Shown here: positions 22,720-34,640 of the stretch, one piece after another | How the letters are laid out: every line of letters starts with the position of its first letter | Position numbering within the stretch: the stretch's first letter is position 1 | Source of the DNA: Lepturacanthus savala | Lineage: Eukaryota; Chordata; Actinopteri; Scombriformes; Trichiuridae | DNA: 64,000 nucleotides | Assembly (NCBI GenBank): GCA_030544235.1 | Contig: CM060470.1 | Location: 17,136,356 to 17,200,355, forward strand | Direction: 5' to 3' | Position numbers and translations under genes: made by a program | Notes under the pieces: model-generated | Seen by the model: only the letters and a program-made list of their open reading frames with translations | Database searches by the model: none | What the model was told of the DNA's origin: nothing

Positions 22720-24319
22720 ATATACTGTATATTACTAGTACATGTATCTTGAATAATAATATCATACCCTTACATTTTGTTGTCTTTATATTGGATCATA
22801 AATTGTGTATCTCTGTGAGTGTGTAACTGTCTGATAGGAGATTAACATACTCCTATCAGGGTGAGGACATATATTCCACAAGCATATGATCTCAAAACCT
22901 CAGCAGATTAAAGCAAACTTATCTTCACAAATAGATACGCTGGTATCTCCAATATGTTTTATATAGAGCCTACTTTAAAAAAAAAAAAAAAAGATAAAAC
23001 ACAGACTATCGTTTTTCAAAAGCTGCCCTCCAGACAAGATTAGGACTTTGGCAATTAAAGTGTTCCTCGCTATCACCAAACTGATCTAAATGAAGAGTTT
23101 AAGCGTGAAAGGAAGCAGCAAGTTGAACTGTGTAAAACGAATAAAAACGGAAATCTTCAGAGTTAAAAGGAAATTTCCAAACTGAAAAAAAAAATAATAA
23201 TAATAAATAAATATTAAAAAAAAACACTGCACGACATGTGCTGTGCATGTCTACATGCACTCACCCCTCCCCTACTTGCTTTCAGAGTTTGGGCCATCCC
23301 GAGAGGCCACTGCTGGTCGCTCGGCTGATGTCTGGGCTCTATCCATTTTTAATGAGGCCTCTCACTTTCTCCACAATAGGCACTATACCACTACTGTAGA
23401 CTGCAGTGCGTCAAAACATCCTAATGCTGCTCGCAAACACACCCGGGCACAAACGGTCATATACACGCTACACACTCGGGATTTTCCTCTCCCACACACA
23501 CCAAATCATCCCTTTGCACATTCTCGAGAGAGCTATAAAAGGAAGAGACGTGTTAAATGAAAAAGTTTGCATTGTGACTGTGAATGCGTGTACACATCTG
23601 AGTTCCTGTGACATCTGCGCGTGAGGGTACTTTCTTAGCAGGAAGTGTCGTATTGATTAACCCCCTGCGGTTATCCCCCTCCTCCATGACTGTTGGCTCA
23701 TCGCACAGACATACACACACACACACACACACACAGCAACTGTGGCCACCATATTCCACTTGCCTCGTGCTGTGTACAAATCCTCAGCAGCAAACTAATT
23801 GCAACCATACATAGCATTGATTTTCAAAATCCTCATCCTCAAATTTTACTGTAAACGCTTTGACGAAGGGGGAGACGAACAAAAACAGAGACCGAAAGGC
23901 AGTAACAGAGAGATGAATCGACATGTTAAAGGGGATTCATTGTGCACAATTCCAGGTTTGTGTTCATATTCTGGGGCTTTCTTGCAATTTCTTCACATGA
24001 TTTGCAGTTAAAAAATTCATATATATTCTGTACTGGTCCTTTCTGCCGCCCCCTCACCTCAACATCTGTCTAAAACATGCTGCTAGACCTGATTGGTCAG
24101 CTCCTGGGAGCTTCATTTCACTTGATTTTTTTCCCCCTTTCTTTACTTATGCATGAACAATCTCAAGTCTTCAGCCACGAGGAAGCAGCCCTGGATTTTA
24201 GTACGTAAGTAAGTAAAAGTAGGATATACATTTTTTGTATTACGTTGTATTAAGTTTTCTAAATGAACAAACTTGCAGATGAGGTAAAAACTCATTAAAT
24301 GTCTCTTACATGTTTCTTG

Positions 24320-24393
24320 GACAGGATGTAACATCGAGTCAAATTCCTTGTATGTTCACGTATACTTGGCGAATAAAGTTGATTCTGATTAAA
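24320..24393 (+). mobile_element. LINE 3' tail fragment
   Basis: GAGTCAAATTCCTTGTATGT followed by ACTTGGCGAATAAAGTTGATTCTGATT is a familiar 3' terminus of fish non-LTR elements. No coding part is attached. Confidence 0.5.
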
Positions 24394-25039
24394 TATGCAC
24401 TAATTTGCATATCCCACGGAATACTTTTTCACACAATCTATTATGTAAAATATGTTTTAATACATTTTGTTTTGATAAAAGGCACATTCATCAGACTTTT
24501 ACAAAGAATGAGCTCAAATGTACTAAAAATATTGACTGTCTTGGATTAAGTGGTCTGGAATACAAAGCTAATGTGTATCTCAAGTTTAGGACCTTTCATC
24601 TTGTTTAACACAGACATCTGACCTCATAACAATATAAAAAAATAGCACAAAAAAAGTGTGATATATTTATACTTTTGATGCTATTAACGCAGGTTCTGTT
24701 ATGATGACCCCTCCCCTAACCTCTAGATTAGTTCTCTTGCACAAAGTCGAAACAATGAAAAATGAGAAATGTATTTTGAATGGCAAGGTCAACTTCATAG
24801 TATTTATGGATCCTTTGTTGAAACCAAAGTTATTTGTAACTACCATCCTATGTGAACTGAGCTTACCAACATAATACATGAATATTTGCTAGCGAATCTA
24901 AGCTAAATCAATGCTAATGCAAGCAGCCTTGTTTGTCCGCTTAGGACGAACCAGGATTGAGGACTGAGTGTAAGGAAAAACTTGAACAAACCTACAATAA
25001 TGTAGGTTTGTAGGTTTAATGTGGCTCCAACCTCCAACC

Positions 25040-25350
25040 ATTTTAGTTGAGTGAAGCTTCTAGCTTTGTACCTTTTAGCTTGATAGTGTTACTGTTTATT
25101 TATTTATATTTATTTATATTTTTTTATTCCAGCTATCCAGTGTTTCTTCGGTGTTTGACCTCTGTGCTGAGGGCTGTTATCCGCTGGGGTTTGGGATGCT
25201 ACTTATCATGGGGTCACCGGCCAGGGTGGGTGGAGGATTTGTGGTTCTGTGTGTTGGGTTGGGGTGGGGGTGGTTGGGTTATTGTATAGCACTTTGTGCT
25301 ACATTTTATATGTATGAAATGTGCTTTATAAATAACGTTTGATTGATTGA
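25040..25350 (+). mobile_element. LINE-type 3' end with G-rich stretch and TGAT tail
   Basis: A G-rich segment (25224-25278) is followed by TAGCACTTTGTGCTACATTT, AAATGTGCTTTATAAATAA and a short (TGAT)n tail, the layout of a fish LINE 3' UTR. The reverse transcriptase is missing. The open frames here are not protein-like. Confidence 0.55.
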
Positions 25351-26296
25351 TCGGTTAACGCAAACCAAAGTTTGAAAGACCATCAAAGTAGTAGTAGTTA
25401 GCAACCCCAAGGGAAACTGGCATGATGGACAATCTTGAATATATGTGCAGCACATACATTCTATTTGCTATACGTACGAAGTTACTGGCTACTTATGGTT
25501 TAAGTTACTCTGTTTATGATGCTCATACTGTTTGAATTCTGGGTAAGAGCTTGACACCGACCTCCAGCACATGCGCAGATCTGAACGGGCTAGAAGAGCA
25601 AAGGAGCTTGATTCCATTATCCACCATTATCTAGGTGTATTAGTCCAACTTTGCAAGTTCAATTTCAGTTGAGCACACGTTTACCTTTATCTTAAGTTTT
25701 AACCAGACTAACAGCATAATTTGATTATCAAATCCAGCACCTGCACTTAAATCAACCATCAAGGAAATCCTCCCTATCAGAGATATACAACCCATATGAT
25801 GACTATTACTCTATCTCTCTGCTGATTCCTGCTTTATCTACTGTTTGTTTTACTTTGTAGGATCCTGTTTCTATCCCAGAGAACAAGGTTTCTGTGAGCC
25901 TTTATTTCTCCCATGTGAGGTTGAACACAATTACATTGTGTGATTTGGCTTTTGTGGTGATGGAGAGATCTGTCATCAGAACTGAAATAATGGAAGCGGT
26001 AGCTGCCACTGTGCCATCTGTTGCTGTTCGAGCTGGAGTTTTCTGTAAGTTATGATTTGAGCATATTTCTAAAAAGCTATTGGCTGAAACTTTGAGGGTA
26101 TGGTACATAATATAGTACATAGTGTGGTATGAACATGAACATGGATTTTTTTTTTTTTTATTGCTAATTGATTTCCAGCAACATTTGCATAAAGCCAGCA
26201 TATCTTGACTGCTTCTATTTATTTTCTAGAGTAAAAAGTTTGCATTTGAAATTATTTGGATAGTTATGCAAATAAATAATTTAATCAGATGACAGA

Positions 26297-26299
<3 letters not shown>

Positions 26300-26328
<29 letters not shown>
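26300..26328. repeat. (TA)n microsatellite
   Basis: Perfect TA tract. Confidence 0.95.
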
Positions 26329-26329
<1 letters not shown>

Positions 26330-27687
26330 TTTATTATCTTTAATATCTTTATCTTTTATCATCTTTCTGATTTTGCATCTTTATTATTATTATTATTGCA
26401 TATTTATTCTTTTAACTTTGTCTTAATTTTTTCTCACTGTTGTTTGACTTTCTATTGTCATGTTCCCTTCTGTGTATTCTGCTTTTGCTCTTTCTTCTCT
26501 GGCAGGCTTTTTTTTTGTAATTTCCCTTTTTGTTTTCCATACAACTTGGGCTTCATTGAGGACTCAAGTCCCAGCCACAAAAGACCCTCATTCTATTCTC
26601 AGGAGGTCTAAACACAGCGAGCGTCATACAGCAGCTCTTCATGGCTAGCTCACCATCTGCCTTAATTCTATCATTGCTGATTGGTGCTATTGATGGATTT
26701 GAAAGTATGGTTCTTTTTGTGGGTGATTACAGTTTTACACCACAAATGGATCTAAATGGGTTTTCCTGACACTATTGATCCTTGAGGGGTAAATAGGTCT
26801 TCTTCCCTGCCGCCTGCCTTCAGAGAACAAGGAGCTACAGAAAGGTGGTGAACAGAGAGCGAGGAACTCTGCCACAGCAGGTCAAGTGAAGTGTAATGCA
26901 GGCAAAAAATCTTCAACTAACCCTTATTTGAGTCCTGATACTGAATCATATGATGAGGAAAAAAAAAAGATCAAAGTTTCAAAGGCATGTTGTGTTCACG
27001 GTCAGCTGTGATACAAGTTCATCCTGTCCAAGCTGGAGGAAAAAAAAACATTATAAAGATAACCCTTTATTATAACCAGCAGGCATCTTTTTCTGCTGTC
27101 AAACTCTATTACATAGAGCTCTAAAAATGTCTTGTTATGATTGAACTGAAACCAAAGAACACACTGATGGATTCTTCTTAAACAAGACAATAAAGGATCT
27201 CACAACTGGGAGAGGGCGCCTCTAGTTTTGATTATTCACAAGATTCAAATAATCTGGCGCCAGGGTCACTGACAGTTGTTTCCCTTGAGGTAACAACACT
27301 CAGACTAATTAGAGGAGGATCAAGATAAAAGGACATCATCTTCTTGTGCCAGAGCATGAAAACACAGAGATGTTGCATAAAAGACTTGTGCTGGAAGAAG
27401 ACGGTGTCAAGATAAGATTCCTGATTCAAATTCCTGACAAACAAATTGCTTGTTTTATCCCAGGCAGCTTCTGGGACATGTCACATTTTGGATTCTTTCC
27501 CCTAGTTTGATAACTTCTGCTTTGTTTTCCATGGTGTTGACCGATAGCATCGAAGAGTGATCAACTACAAACACACCAAAGTCAGAGGAACAGGGAAGTT
27601 AGTTACAGTTTGTGCTCAAGTCATGAAAAAGCAACAAGCTGTGATAGTTTGAGTTTCAACATGTTCTACCACTGCTGACCAGATTGC

Positions 27688-27900
27688 ACACTGCAAAAAG
27701 TGAAAGCCTGATCAGGTTAAAATAGCTTGTTTTTGGTACAATTAGTCCAATATTGAATAGAAATTATCGTGAACTGTTCCTTTGGCAGATAATTTTCCTT
27801 ATTTCAGTTTAATCCTTTTGTATTTTTAATTATTGTTCCAAATAAGAGAAAATTAACAAAAACAAATTAATCCTCATGGAACTTTACTGTAGGAATTAAC
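27688..27900. mobile_element. CACTGCAAAAA-type MITE
   Basis: Starts CACTGCAAAAAGTGAAAGCC; carries ATTAGTCCAATATTGAATAG and TTTGGCAGATAATTTTCC, matching the copies at 36866-37000 and 39357-39610. Such elements are common non-autonomous repeats in fish; class not established. Confidence 0.5.
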
Positions 27901-29557
27901 ATGTTTACAGCCCATCAAGAAAATGGTTTTGGTCTCTTTAGATCTTTTTCGATTCAGGATATTTGGGGTTGGCACATAATTAAAGAGTTACAGCTTTGAG
28001 TGGCAGATAGCTCAATATTGGGGGATACAGCATGTATTTGCTGTTCCCACCCAGCTACACACCCTCTTGTTGCAATATTCAGTCTACAAACCAAAGCGTG
28101 ACATCACAGAGGTTAGTGTAGAAACATAGAGTTGTGGATTTGGTTGTGTTGGAGTGGTTCAGTCTTGTCAGGCAGCATCACTTTAATTTGTAATGTGCAA
28201 CAGTAAGGGAATTATAATTTAAAATTCAGAACTAATCACAGTAATACTCTGTTATGTTGAAATTTGGAAGTCTGCTTGTAATTGGCTGTAGTTGAAAGTG
28301 ATGGAGGGTTTATTTCAGTTCAGTCCAACAATAAAGATAATAAGCCTGTTTCCAAAATAAAATGCTTTAAATAATGTGTTTCTTGGACACACATGTCCCC
28401 CTTGGCTGAAAATAACAGCATAACTGATGACAAAATGATGGAATAATGAAGTACAACCCGGATAAGATCAATCTGATTTGAATACCAGGCCATTTTGAGT
28501 TCCATAGATCCTAAATCATAACAATTTCACAACTATCCGTTGCTCTGTAAATGAGAAGAACACATGATTGTAAATCATTTTCACCCGTTTCACCTTTGAT
28601 AAGGCGTCTCCCTCTCATTCTTTAAATAACTGATGGTGTATGTGATTAAAATCAGCCGCTGCCTGATTGGAATGTTTTTTTTTTTTGTTTTTTTTGTTCT
28701 ATTTTCATCAAATTGATCCTCTGCCGCACTAAAGGTTGACTGCTGTTTGATGAAAATCACCAGCTGTTGGGTTGCAATTACCTGTTTGATTATTCACTAG
28801 AACTATCCAGATCAACATATCCAGTGTCTGTTTTTTTTTTTTTTTTATATTTAAGTATCAGTAACGGACACTGAAATATTCATATGTATTTGTCATCTAA
28901 TTTTTATTATAATTTTTTAATGATTATTAAATCATTGCCTCTCCTCTTTCGTCAATGATCTCCTTATTAAAGGAGGCAAATCTACATAATGTGTGTGATT
29001 GGTTTTACTCCAGGTTACATATGTTTGAGCTGCCATTTTATCTTCACTTTAGTGTGTGTCAACGTTGCATCGTGCCTCATGAAATTCTCCCTTTGGGGTT
29101 TTCAAGAATTGCCAATCAATCCACTTCTGTGTGGTAGTGGAATATTAAGGTGCATTTTAAATGTGGGTGGTATTGGGGTGAGTGGACTCCAGCTGTTTGG
29201 AATTTGGAAGAAGCCTCAAAATGCATCATGAAGCCGCTCTTTGGCATTATGGTTATTGCACACCAGGGTACATTATCTTTCCATTACATCCAGCAGTTAG
29301 AAAGTCATGCTCTCAGGGCAATTCTAGTCTAGTGGTGCTGTCGAAATGTTCCTTCTGTTATTCAGTAGTGCAATGCAACAAAGTACATTTAGTGAAGTAT
29401 GGTATTTAAGTACAAGCATAAGGTGGTTGTACACAACTTGATCTCTGCGTTGTTATTAATCCTATTAATCATCTCAGGACCCCTGACATTTATAGCTATT
29501 TGTATTTTTAGCTTTATATACGACACCAAAGTTGAGAACCACTGGACTAAATTAGCA

Positions 29558-29792
29558 GGGCTGCAAAACACAACTGTGATGTAAAATGTTGATAACTGTT
29601 TTGTTTTTTTTTGTCTAAAATAACAGTCCACAACCCAAGGATCTTTAGTTTACTATTACAGAAGACTAAAGAAACCAGAAAATACTCAGATTTGAGAAGC
29701 TGGAACCAGAGAATTTGGACATTTTCGTCTTAAAAATGACTCAAATCAAACAAACAAAAAAAAAAGAAATCGACTAAATGAACAGATTATCC
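29558..29792 (-). repeat. Dispersed 'TTCTGGTTTCTTTAGTC' repeat, copy 5
   Basis: Contains CACAACCCAAGGATCTTTAG, AGACTAAAGAAACCAGAAAA and TCAGATTTGAGAAGCTGGAA; the far end is replaced by an A-rich run. Confidence 0.75.
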
Positions 29793-29939
29793 ACCAGACC
29801 TCATCTCAATCTATACTCAGATTAAGGTCTGGTGTCAACCAGATTACTGGTATCATTAAGGGCAAATTTAGCATTCTGAGCAAAACAACAATGCCACTGT
29901 GAAAGCAGAACTGCATACTGTACGTGTGTGTACCTGCAG

Positions 29940-30095
29940 GAAAGCAGAAAGTAATCATATTTGAGAAGGAGGAACTATAGAATTTGGACATTTTCTTCTT
30001 AAAAATCACTCATATTAATTAATTGATTATCAAAATAGTTGGCAATTAGTCTATTAGTTGGCAACTAATTGATGGATCAACTAATAGCAGTCCTA
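29940..30095 (-). repeat. Dispersed 'TTCTGGTTTCTTTAGTC' repeat, partial copy 6
   Basis: Half copy: TCATATTTGAGAAGGAGGAA, AATTTGGACATTTTCTTC, then the GCAACTAATTGATGGATCAA end. Confidence 0.65.
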
Positions 30096-30893
30096 TTAAC
30101 AAGCTAACTGAAATTAAGCCTTTATGTCATGCAAGACGTTAACTTGTAATGGAGTATTTTTACATTACTATATTAGTACATTTACTGAAGTTAAGGATCT
30201 GATACTTCCTCCATTGCTGCCTATAGTTGATGCGAGGTGATCCGTGTTTCACACCAGTCCGCTGTAATGTTGGTTCATTTAAGATTCAGTCATGCTGTAG
30301 AGTGCAAATTCACTGCTGCTATATTGTCTGGTGTTGGAAAACACTTCCGCAGTTCCATCTAATTGAGCTCCGGACTTGCACATGTTTATTATAGAGCCCT
30401 GGGGATGCTTTTAGTGTTTCCTTCTTGCTAATGCAAGCAGTGTGAGCTGATAACCGGCATCCATCTCATCTGCAAGAAATGGTTAAATTCACGATAAACA
30501 TTATTTCCGCCTTGAACTAGTTTTTCTTGTGTGAGTCGAAGTCATTTTTGGCCTGACATTGCCAAGTCCTGTAGGGATAGTAATTGGATTTCCAGAATAA
30601 GGGAAAATCTCCTTTTCTCTCTGTGCCCTGCTGCAGTAATTGAGGTTAAATGAAATGGTCAACCATGCGCTAAACCTCAGTGGGTGTGCAGCAGTGGGTG
30701 GGTGTGGGATAGGATAAGATTTCTAATCTAAATTCAAACTGTGTTCAAACTTACTAAAATGCTTCAAATTAGGGGGGCGTTTTTAGAGGGGATGTTACGA
30801 GGTTTCAAGATGGGATTCTAGCTGTGGAGGTCAACTGGTGTCAGGAGGCTTTGTTTGCAACATGCTGGCAGACTGTGCTTGTGTGTGTCACAC

Positions 30894-30926
30894 GTGTGTG
30901 TGTGTGCGTGTGTGTGTGTGTGTGTG
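30894..30926. repeat. (GT)n microsatellite beside tmeff2 donor
   Basis: One interruption (GC at 30906). In sense it is a CA tract starting 14 bases after the donor of the exon at 30941-31037. Confidence 0.95.
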
Positions 30927-30940
30927 GCGTGTAAACTCAC

Positions 30941-31037
30941 CAAACATCCTCTGCATCCACATCACACTCAGCCCCAAACTGGCAAATGTCACAGGTGGAT
31001 GTTTCCTTCTGCCCGGCCTCAGCCGAACCCTCTCCTC
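30941..31037 (-). CDS. tmeff2: tmeff2 exon: linker and start of second follistatin module
   Basis: A 97-base exon. Two bases complete a codon from an unseen upstream exon; then come GEGSAEAGQKETSTCDICQF and GAECDVDAEDV, followed by two bases of the Trp that joins CVCNID in the next exon. Mammalian TMEFF2 reads SGETSQKETSTCDICQFGAE... here, an almost exact match through the QKETSTCDICQFGAEC block, which makes this TMEFF2 rather than TMEFF1. Acceptor on the minus strand is CTTCTGTCTTGTCAG, donor GTGAGT. It is the most N-terminal coding piece I could find; about 160 residues of the family's usual length of roughly 370 are missing upstream. Confidence 0.95.
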
Positions 31038-32172
31038 CTGACAAGACAGAAGAAGACAAGGGGGATCAAAATCACTAGTATTATTATTATTGTTATTATT
31101 GCCCTGGGGCAATCGCACCAAGCCTGCTCCCTATTGTTATAGGGATAATGTAACCATAATGTAACTTATAACATATATAAGTTATATCATATATATAACA
31201 TACATATACCGACATATATCTAACTTGTAAACTTGGATACCTAACTTGTCCTACAGCTTTAAAAAGACCCAAGTCAATTATATAAGGTTTATAACAAACA
31301 CTTGGTGCTAATCAAAAACACTCCCCCACCCACACACATATGAAGACTCAGACAAACAAAATGCAGGTCATCATTACACACACACACATAGATATACTGT
31401 ACATATGTATATTAAATTTGTTGAAGGGATATAAGTTGCCGAAGATAAACGTACAAAGAAAATGTAGGTGTGTTCCATGTATATTATCAGTATTTACTAG
31501 TATTATTTGTTTGAAATCTATCTAGAAGCTTATCATAATGTGCTCACTCTGGCAGTAGCCCCTGGAGCCCTTTAAAATTTCAGCAGAGGAAAATTGCTAG
31601 TTGTTATTATTAGGGATATAACAATTCTGCAGAGCAGCCGCCCCCCCACTCCAACCCACGACCAAAGACTGAGTCAAAAAATATGGCAGCCATTGGTGTT
31701 GGATGCACATTTTGTTTCAGAAGTCATGGTGTGGCAACATTTAAGCTTCTCTAAAACCTGAATATATTCCGATATCAATCAATATGAACATTTTTTTATC
31801 AATAGGCTTTTTTAATATTGCCTAGCCCTAGACTTTTTTGCAAAAAAACAAATAGTGAATCATATTGTATTGTGAGTTGAATGTATCATTGCATCCCATT
31901 TCTCAAATCCCATTATTTCCTGGTCATACACGCACACACAAAATAAATAAAAAAAAGAACTTGCAACACTAGTGGCTCTGGAATATTTTTTCTTCATTAA
32001 AGCATTTTTAGAAAAGCAAACAACATTTCGAGCCCTCACGTATTGTTCATCAGGTCAGTGTTTTTTTGTGACTAAAATCATAGATAAATAGAGAAAAAAA
32101 AGTGTTCTCGTCTTCTGTTTTTTTTTTGTTTTTTTTTTTAATGAAATGAATTGAAGTGGATTAAGAAAAAAA
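31038..32172 (-). other. Upstream tmeff2 intron, first part; no gene seen
   Basis: AT-rich DNA with an AT-palindromic patch (31160-31200). A fragment at 31755-31828 ending TATTGCCTAGCCCTA has related copies in reverse at 51738-51840 and near 48051, a small dispersed repeat. A stretch at 32005-32062 (TTTCGAGCCCTCACG...TTCATCAGGTC) resembles the end of another fish repeat. Confidence 0.5.
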
Positions 32173-32531
32173 GTCAGTCAGTCAGTCAGTTTCTATACCT
32201 GCTTATTCCTCATTAGGGTCACATGGTCTGCTGGAGCCAATCCCAACACATTATGGCGAGAGGCAGGGATACACCCCAGATGGGGGCCAGCCAATTGTGG
32301 GGCACACACACCATTCACTCACACCAAGGGCAATTTAGAGTCACCACTTAACATCAGCATGTTTTTGAACAGTGGGAGGAAGCCGGAGTACCCGGTGAAA
32401 ACCCACGCAGACATGGGGAGAACATGCAAACTACACAGAAAGGTCCCAGACCCAGGACCAAGGAGGTCTTGAACCTGTGACCTTCTTGCTGTGAGGCAAC
32501 AGCGCTAACCCCTGTGCCACCGTGTCACCCC
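32173..32531 (-). mobile_element. tRNA-derived SINE, near full length
   Basis: Read on the minus strand: head GGGGTGACACGGTGGCACAG, an A-box-like TGGCACAGGGG, a B box GGTTCAAGACC (32475-32465), then the highly conserved TTTGCATGTTCTCCCCATGT and GGTACTCCGGCTTCCTCCCA body, and a (GACT)n tail at 32173-32186. The pol III boxes mark it as tRNA-derived. Very widespread in fish genomes. Confidence 0.85.
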
Positions 32532-33261
32532 TAAGACAAAAAGTGTTTTTTTTAAATCACTTTCTGTCTTCAAATATATTTTGTACAGCCGTCACAGAGT
32601 TCATTCAGAGTTTGCGCAAAACTGCAACAAAGCTCCGTAACGGTGCACCCACTCAAAAAATCCTGTCCATGAGAAATCAGCCCCCCCCATACATCCCCAC
32701 CACCATTTACATTTGGCCGTATCCCGCCATAATCCTCTATCTCCTTCCATTCACTTTGGCTCGCCGCGCTCCGCCCTCTCCCCCATCGCTCCTCGCCTCG
32801 CTCTCATCTATCACTCTGAAATCCCCGCTGATCTTTTTGGAGCCCCATTCTTTTATTCCATCACGCCGATTCTCTCGCGCTGCGAGTAGTGTGACAGACT
32901 CCTTGGCGGCGGCGGTACGGGAAGCGATGTGCGGTGTGTGGCAGCGGCGGTGCATGCACCTGCTGTGTCGGAGGGCTTATGGTGGCTTAGGGGACCCCGC
33001 TGGTGCATATCACACCTTGTGAGCGGCCATGGAGAAGAAGGGGAGGAGGGGGAGAAAAAAAAAAAAAGCAATCTGGCCAATCTCAAATTGCATTCTCTTA
33101 CAGCAGAGGGCTCCTCCGGTCTCTGCACACTCCTCACTGTCCCCTCGGCCGTCATCTCCATTAGACAAGCTCTATTTTTAAACTTACCAGGGCCCGTGAG
33201 GACGACGAAAAAAGATGAGGAGGTGGAAATTGGCATCATTTCCCCGTGTCATATCTTTAAT

Positions 33262-33303
<42 letters not shown>

Positions 33304-33703
33304 TATATGCGCAAGATGCCCACATCACTGCTCCCTCGTGCTGTGTCTTTCATTTTCCCCTTATGAAACTTTTGTTATTTCTTGCCATCCTTGGGAGTTG
33401 GAATTTAACTCTTCTGGTACAGTGTGGCTTACGAGAGTGAAAAGTTTCTTTTCCTTGCTTTTCTTTTCCCCCTTTTGAAGTTGTGTCTGAAACTGCAGGT
33501 GACAGACTTAAGTCAGAACGTCTCCTCCGAATGCCGAACATGTGCAGCCGTTCAAAGAGATGTACATTCCCTGCTCACACCTCCGCTTTCGCTTGAACCT
33601 TCAGGTCAAGGGGCTGAAAAGACTACAAAGCATCCAAAAAATCTTCGCTTCAAAAGCCATTTTCGGAATATATATTTTCATTTTTTAAAGTTAGAATCTA
33701 ATC
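32532..33703. other. No gene seen; G/C-richer patch and CA repeat
   Basis: Contains a G/C-richer patch (32755-33035) with an open frame on each strand but no protein-like content, and a (CA)18 tract at 33264-33300. The patch might be a small regulatory island; there is no direct support. Confidence 0.4.
33264..33300. repeat. (CA)18 microsatellite
   Basis: Perfect CA tract. Confidence 0.95.
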
Positions 33704-34100
33704 CATGTGTGTCAAACATGCGGCCCGGGGGCCAGAACTGGTCCACCTAAAAGATCCAATCTGACCGATGTCAATTCATTGAGTATCTTTCGAGACTCAA
33801 AGGGAGATAACTTCACCCGATGCTTAAAAAAGTAAATATTGTTCTGTGACTAAATCTTTTGAATTGCTGACTAACTGAATATAGAATAACTGAGACATCA
33901 TAGGTTGAAATTTCAATTTTACTTTATGTCATCTCTCCTGTTTTCTAAATTGAACATTTATAATGTATTTATTTATATAAAAAGGAGGGGAGAGATTTGT
34001 AGGTGTTGCTATTTCTATGTAAATTTTACTGGTCTGGACCACTTGAGATCAAATTTGTGCTTTATATACCTCATGAATTAATTGTGTTCGACAGCCCTGA
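33704..34100. mobile_element. hAT-like MITE with GTGTCAAAC / GTTCGACAGCCCTG ends
   Basis: Left end GTGTGTCAAACATGCGGCCC and right end GTGTTCGACAGCCCTGA are imperfect inverted repeats of the CAGGGGTGTCAAAC type typical of fish hAT-derived non-autonomous elements. The interior is AT-rich without a transposase. Confidence 0.55.
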
Positions 34101-34234
34101 TCTAATCTGTAGTTGCAGCTTCATTTGTTTCCGGTCTTAAAGTTTCCTTAAAAAGAAAGTAAAACTAGTTTGATGATGAGATATTAAGAAGGACCAAGAG
34201 AGCTTTATGCAAAACCCATGGTAAGGTGGTGACA

Positions 34235-34640
34235 AGGTGAGGCTACTTAAAAATAATGAGCTGCATATTTTGTCCGTCGACCGACCGTCTCGCTCATACA
34301 TTGAAGCTTATCACAAGCTATCATCCTACTTCTGGGCCCACAGAACCCCAGAGCTTTATCCTATTATTCCAATTTTTCACGTCTCCTTCAATCAATTTGT
34401 CCCTAATGACTTCATATTCTCGCAGCACATTAACGCCCGTGATTAATCTGGAAACCTCAGCGCATGAAATGAATGGTGGGACTTAAGTTTCGACAACTTC
34501 CTCCTGTAGTTATGGCACGGATGTTTATCAGAAAGCATGATCTCTGCTTTTGCATGACGCATTAATGACTGAGGAGATGAAACCAAAGATGTTTGCACAT
34601 TTTGTGGTGATGAACTGTCTTTCCGCAGCACAGCTAGTTC
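34235..34640. other. Possible conserved non-coding element
   Basis: Non-repetitive stretch rich in homeodomain-type cores (AACGCCCGTGATTAATCTGG, GACGCATTAATGACTGAGG) with balanced composition, in a presumed large tmeff2 intron. Conservation not testable here. Confidence 0.3.

Larger units (their letters stand above)
18461..30940 (-). other. tmeff2: tmeff2 intron of 12.5 kb
   Basis: Phase-2 intron with donor GTGAGT and acceptor TTTTGCAG. Sense CA tract (30926-30894) begins 14 bases after the donor. Contents: CACTGCAAAAA-type repeats (19543-19895, 27688-27900), a candidate conserved block (20030-20345), dispersed repeats (22385-22719, 29558-29792, 29940-30095), LINE 3' tails (24320-24393, 25040-25350), short perfect hairpins (22831-22859, 24986-25011) and an AT tract (26300-26328). 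Stretches not named here showed nothing recognisable. Confidence 0.8.

Noticed and set aside
32465..32520. Possible tRNA gene (A and B boxes)
   Set aside because: The boxes belong to the SINE head; the sequence cannot fold into a complete cloverleaf with an anticodon arm, and the SINE body follows.
32522..33022. 166-residue plus-strand open frame in a G/C-richer patch
   Set aside because: It starts in the SINE end, has no recognisable domain and no splice or start context; composition explains its length.
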